The position numbers and the translations under genes were made by a program. The notes below the pieces were generated by a model that made no database searches, had not been told where the DNA came from, and was given only the letters and a program-made list of their open reading frames with translations. Of a stretch of 7,537 bases of DNA, positions 4,923-7,537 are shown in pieces; position 1 is the first letter of the stretch, and every line of letters starts with the position of its first letter. The DNA lies in NCBI RefSeq assembly GCF_002835825.1, contig NZ_PIZH01000071.1:1-7537 (forward strand), written 5' to 3'. The DNA is from Methanoregula sp. GTDB taxonomy: Archaea > Halobacteriota > Methanomicrobia > Methanomicrobiales > Methanospirillaceae.

Positions 4923-6341
4923 ATGCTCCGCATCCTGGGTGTAGATGATGATCCGGCCCTGCTTGAGGACTGCAAACGTTCTCTCAACGAGACTGGCCTG
5001 TTCACTATTGATACCGCAACCTCTGCCGGCACCGCGATGCAGATGCATAACGCTGCACCATATGACCTCATTTTCAGTGAATACCCGATGCCGGAGATGA
5101 ACGGAATCCCGTTCGTGAAGGCACTCCGGGAACAAGGCGACACAACCCCGTTCATCATCTTTACCGGAAGGGGAAGTGAAGAAGTCGTGATGCACGCCCT
5201 CGGCCATGGCGCGGACGGATATGTCAAAAAAGGAGGGGCACACGGTGAACAATTCGCCCGGCTCACTAATTCAATCCACCGGGTCATGGAAAAACGGGAG
5301 GCGGAAGAGAGGGCATTACGACAGAATAGCGATCTGCTTGCAGGCATCCTCCGCACCGTCCCGGCCGGTATCGGGATCCTCAAGGGGAAGATCATCACCC
5401 ACGCCAGCGAACACCTCTGCGAAATGACCGGGTATACATGGGAAGAACTGGAAACAACAGATATCCACACCGTTTGGCCGGATGCCGGTACGTTCCTTTT
5501 GCCACCGGCAGACGGCACCACCCGTGCGATGGACGGGGATGCCCTTACGGTTGAGACACGATGGCAGAGAAAGGACGGCGCAACCCTGCGGGTAATTCTC
5601 AGTCATGGGCCCCTCTATCCCGCTCACCCGGAACAGGGAACAATCATCTGCCTGTTTGATGTCACGATGCATATGATGGCAGATGATGCCTTGCGTATGG
5701 CAAACAAGAAGCTGAACCTCCTCTCGAGTATCACCCGCCACGACATCTTGAACAAGATCTCGATCATCGACAGCAATATTATTTTTATCCAGAAACGGAA
5801 CCCCCCAAAGGAGATCGACCCCTTCCTCCTGAAGATCGGGACCACGACACGGGCAATCCAGACCCAGATCGAGTTCAGCCGGGTGTACCAGGATCTGGGA
5901 AGCACGGACTCACGTTGGCAGAAGATTGATTCAATCATGCCCAGAAGGATGGTGCCGGAAGGTGTACAATTCCAAACCACCTGCGGGGAGATAGAGGTGT
6001 TTGCGGACCCGATGCTCCAGAAGGTCTTCTTCAACCTCTTTGATAACTCCCTGCGACACGGGGGCCACGTCCACCAGATCCTGGTCAGCTGCCGTGAAGG
6101 AGAGGGTGGACTGAAGATCCTCTGGGAAGACGACGGCATAGGTATTCCCGATGACGAGAAAGAGCGGGTGTTCGAACGCGGGTATGGCAAAAATACCGGC
6201 CTTGGACTCTTCCTTGTCCGGGAGATTCTGGGGATCACAGGCATTACCATCCGTGAAACCGGCACGCCGGGAAAGGGGGCCATCTTTGAGATAAGTATCC
6301 CAAGGGGCGTGTATCGGTTCACGGCAGGGAAAAAAGGATAG
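4923..6341 (+). CDS. soluble REC-PAS-histidine kinase with Glu at the receiver phosphosite
   Basis: This 472-residue cytoplasmic signalling protein has no membrane segment. Residues 1-122 form a receiver domain: acidic cluster D8-D10, Thr81 (IIFTGRG) and Lys102 (YVKKG) are present. The phosphoacceptor position in FSEYPMPEMNG is Glu53, where Asp is expected. About 135-250 is a PAS domain (LLAGILRTVPAGIGIL to LFDVT) that may sense a ligand or redox state. The dimerisation helix contains RHDILNK with the phosphorylated His273. The ATPase domain spans about 335-462: N box with Asn371 and Asn375, G1 box DDGIGIP (403-409), and G2 box TGLGLF (425-430). The Glu would mimic a phosphorylated or locked receiver. 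No response regulator or output domain is encoded nearby, so the partner is unknown. The ATG follows a TATA-like box at leaderless spacing. Confidence 0.93.
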   Translation: MLRILGVDDDPALLEDCKRSLNETGLFTIDTATSAGTAMQMHNAAPYDLIFSEYPMPEMNGIPFVKALREQGDTTPFIIFTGRGSEEVVMHALGHGADGYVKKGGAHGEQFARLTNSIHRVMEKREAEERALRQNSDLLAGILRTVPAGIGILKGKIITHASEHLCEMTGYTWEELETTDIHTVWPDAGTFLLPPADGTTRAMDGDALTVETRWQRKDGATLRVILSHGPLYPAHPEQGTIICLFDVTMHMMADDALRMANKKLNLLSSITRHDILNKISIIDSNIIFIQKRNPPKEIDPFLLKIGTTTRAIQTQIEFSRVYQDLGSTDSRWQKIDSIMPRRMVPEGVQFQTTCGEIEVFADPMLQKVFFNLFDNSLRHGGHVHQILVSCREGEGGLKILWEDDGIGIPDDEKERVFERGYGKNTGLGLFLVREILGITGITIRETGTPGKGAIFEISIPRGVYRFTAGKKG

Positions 6342-6367
6342 TGCCGGGGGACTCAACAAGGATTTTT
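6330..6367. terminator. convergent T-tract terminators
   Basis: T5 at 6363-6367 on the plus strand lies 22 bases past the kinase stop. A6 at 6330-6335 is a T6 tract on the minus strand, 50 bases past the stop of the small operon and inside the kinase's last codons. Only 43 bases separate the two stop codons. Confidence 0.4.
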
Positions 6368-6384
6368 GCGCAGGATACCCGAAC

Positions 6385-6609
6385 TCAAAGGGCCTTTATC
6401 TGGGAGACCAGTCCCCTCGCAAAGTCATCGCCGGCAAAGATCCGGAGCGGCTCATAGAGATCATCTGCCAGTACGGGAAGCATCTCGGACGTGATGTGTT
6501 CGGGCGCGATTCCGAGCTTCTTGCACTTGATGCGGAGCGCAGACTGTGCCAGCGCATGGCCGATCTTCGGTTCGAGAATTCCCATGATACGCTCTGAATA
6601 TGCCGTCAT
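6385..6609 (-). CDS. small soluble helical protein, third gene of membrane operon
   Basis: I do not recognise a named family. The 74-residue product has no signal peptide or membrane segment and looks all-helical. Helix-like segments are at about 3-32, 41-54 and 60-73, with the turn KLGIAPEHIT at 31-40. The start at ATG 6607-6609 is chosen because GGGGAG lies 5 bases upstream (6615-6620) and the ATG overlaps the TGA of the preceding gene as ATGA, a sign of translational coupling. An in-frame ATG at 6699 would place 30 extra residues, rich in Arg and Cys, inside the upstream gene and is unlikely. Its position suggests a cytoplasmic partner or regulator of the two membrane proteins before it; that is inference. 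Confidence 0.75.
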   Translation of the reverse strand: MTAYSERIMGILEPKIGHALAQSALRIKCKKLGIAPEHITSEMLPVLADDLYEPLRIFAGDDFARGLVSQIKAL

Positions 6610-6938
6610 GGCTTCTCCCCGCCGGACAGGTGCAGCAGCCTGTACCCGGCATAAACAAAGAAACCGGCTGATGCGATGTACGCGACAGACTGGAACCATC
6701 GCAGGGAATACTCTTTCGTGAACCCGAAATCAGTGCCATCGGCGTAGATCCGGAGCCATCCTGCGACAAGGGTGAAGAACGCAAACAGGATAACTGTATC
6801 AATGAAAAGACGGATCTTTCCGGTGAATAACCTGCGGACAATCACGTAACATACCAGTGCGCCAAGGAAGAGGAGCGGAGCTGTAATTTTGAGGATGAGC
6901 ACGAGCGGGCTGGTGGTGTAATCGAGGAGATCGACCAT
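6606..6938 (-). CDS. small three-helix membrane protein, second gene of operon
   Basis: The 110-residue protein has three predicted membrane helices at about 11-35, 44-65 and 82-103, with no signal peptide. Notable residues are Arg63 and Asp67 at the end of helix 2 (AGWLRIYAD) and RWFQS at 80-84 before helix 3. These match the same places in the upstream protein, so the two appear to be paralogues. I recognise no named family. The ATG directly abuts the stop of the previous gene with no gap. The ribosome site GGGGGA (6945-6950), 6 bases upstream, lies within the last codons of that gene. Its own TGA overlaps the next ATG. It may form a hetero-oligomer with its neighbour. Confidence 0.8.
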   Translation of the reverse strand: MVDLLDYTTSPLVLILKITAPLLFLGALVCYVIVRRLFTGKIRLFIDTVILFAFFTLVAGWLRIYADGTDFGFTKEYSLRWFQSVAYIASAGFFVYAGYRLLHLSGGEKP

Positions 6939-7280
6939 CTAGTCTCCCCCCTCTTTCAACCCGAACGCTTCGGCAATCTCGGAGAATTTCCTGTACACGA
7001 GCATAGCCACAAAGAGACTGACGAGTGCAAAGATGACAGCGCCGGTGCTCTCCATCCATTTGAATTGCGCGAGGTAGTCCCCCAAAAACCGGGCTCCGGC
7101 CCCGATGCAGGCGGCGATGCCGCCGCACATCAATGCCCCGGCAATGACTTTCAGGTTGCCCTCGTATTTCTTCCAGGCCTTGTAGAAGAACCACGTCCCG
7201 ATGGAGTACAGGATGATGATAAGGCATTTAAACACCGGGTTGAGGATGCTTGCCTTGTAAGACAATATCTCGATGACCAC
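6939..7280 (-). CDS. small three-helix membrane protein, first gene of operon
   Basis: The 113-residue protein has three predicted membrane helices at about 14-33, 43-63 and 78-96. A basic loop (KKYEGNLK, 37-44) lies between helices 1 and 2, and a charged C-terminal tail follows (RKFSEIAEAFGLKEGGD). Arg64 and Asp68 (AGARFLGD) at the end of helix 2 and KWMES (74-78) before helix 3 recur in the next gene's product. I recognise no named family. The start is GTG at 7278-7280, preceded by AGGAAG 4 bases upstream (7285-7290); no in-frame ATG exists near it. It leads a three-gene unit, 83 bases after the rlmH stop, with T-rich sequence between. Confidence 0.8.
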   Translation of the reverse strand: MVIEILSYKASILNPVFKCLIIILYSIGTWFFYKAWKKYEGNLKVIAGALMCGGIAACIGAGARFLGDYLAQFKWMESTGAVIFALVSLFVAMLVYRKFSEIAEAFGLKEGGD

Positions 7281-7314
7281 GGAACTTCCTTCCTGTCTCG
7301 AATTCGGATCTGGT

Positions 7315-7335
7315 AAAAGAAAAATGTATCGGAAT
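7315..7335 (-). terminator. T-rich terminator of rlmH and possible promoter of the membrane operon
   Basis: On the minus strand this stretch reads ATTCCGATACATTTTTCTTTT. The T-tract ATTTTTCTTTT (7315-7325) lies about 40 bases past the rlmH stop and suits archaeal termination. GATACATT just before it could act as a poor TATA box, with transcription starting near 7300. Read-through from rlmH into the operon cannot be excluded. Confidence 0.35.
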
Positions 7336-7363
7336 TTTTGAGATGAGACTATCCCGAAGTTCG

Positions 7364-7537
7364 TTACTTATGATAGGGTTCGCCCCGGAGGATCCGGAAC
7401 GCCCGGTAGATCTGCTCGATGATAAGGAGCCGGGCTATCGGGTGGGTGAACGTCATGCGGGAGAGGGAGAGCCGGAGATTACTCTGGGAAATGACTGCCG
7501 GAGCAAGCCCGAGGTCTCCGCCAATGATGAACGCGAT
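7364..7537 (-). CDS. rlmH: 23S rRNA pseudouridine-1915 N3-methyltransferase, C-terminal part
   Basis: Only the last 57 codons and stop are inside the window; the gene continues past the right edge. RlmH is a SPOUT-class enzyme that methylates pseudouridine 1915 in helix 69 of 23S rRNA on assembled ribosomes. The visible piece is diagnostic: [11 protein letters not shown] forms part of the SAM-binding knot, [20 protein letters not shown] follows, and the conserved [14 protein letters not shown] tail ends the protein. The tail ends in the usual YHK, so the C-terminus is intact. RlmH is mainly bacterial but known in some methanogens. Confidence 0.93.
   Translation of the reverse strand: MAFIIGGDLGLAPAVISQSNLRLSLSRMTFTHPIARLLIIEQIYRAFRILRGEPYHK

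Noticed and set aside
4865..5521. 218-codon minus-strand ORF over the receiver/PAS part of the kinase
   Set aside because: Low-complexity Ser/Arg-rich translation, antisense to clear REC and PAS domains.
5624..6322. 232-codon minus-strand ORF over the kinase domain
   Set aside because: Antisense to the H, N, G1 and G2 boxes of the histidine kinase; no motifs of its own.
6610..6699. N-terminal extension of the 74-residue protein to an ATG at 6699
   Set aside because: It would overlap the upstream membrane-protein gene by about 94 bases and lacks the well-placed GGGGAG site that precedes the ATG at 6609.
1..7537. Possible tRNA, rRNA, CRISPR array or insertion sequence
   Set aside because: No cloverleaf arms, spaced palindromic repeat series, transposase motifs or terminal inverted repeats were visible on either strand.

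Overview
The window looks like chromosomal DNA from a methanogenic euryarchaeon, most likely of the order Methanomicrobiales (Methanoregula-like). The clues are a moderately high GC content, GGTG and GGAG-type ribosome binding sites, TATA-like boxes about 25-27 bases ahead of probable starts, T-tract terminators without GC hairpins, lipoproteins with a short lipobox, and a soluble histidine kinase with an RHDILN H-box of the kind I associate with methanogens. The taxonomic call is inference from these signs, not from a database search.

Layout, left to right. lysS (93-1622, +) encodes a complete class II lysyl-tRNA synthetase. A secreted NlpC/P60-like lipoprotein follows on the same strand (1670-2479). 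It converges on a second lipoprotein on the minus strand (2517-4004), which joins TPR-like helices to a transglutaminase-like domain. The two end to end on a compact pair of T-tracts. Both proteins carry a papain-type Cys/His/Asp triad outside the membrane. A divergent promoter region (about 4005-4111) leads to a class I SAM-dependent methyltransferase (4112-4699, +). Its leader can fold into a nested stem capped by a GAAA tetraloop.

A 222-base gene-free stretch (4700-4922) holds an exact 10-bp repeat spaced 90 bp apart, a 13-bp palindrome and an AT-rich inverted repeat. It precedes a cytoplasmic REC-PAS-histidine kinase (4923-6341, +). The receiver domain of this kinase has Glu in place of the phosphoacceptor Asp.

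On the minus strand, converging on the kinase, is a tight three-gene operon (7280 to 6385). It has two small three-helix membrane proteins that look like tandem paralogues, then a 74-residue soluble helical protein whose start overlaps the preceding stop (ATGA). I recognise no family for these three, and they are the best candidate here for an undescribed system. The right edge holds the last 57 codons of rlmH (minus strand), encoding the 23S rRNA pseudouridine-1915 methyltransferase.

The genes do not form one pathway. Two are translation housekeeping genes (lysS, rlmH), two are cell-surface enzymes, one is a signalling kinase, one is a methyltransferase of unknown substrate, and three form an uncharacterised membrane cassette. 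I see no mobile element, tRNA, rRNA or CRISPR array, and nothing in base composition suggests recent transfer.
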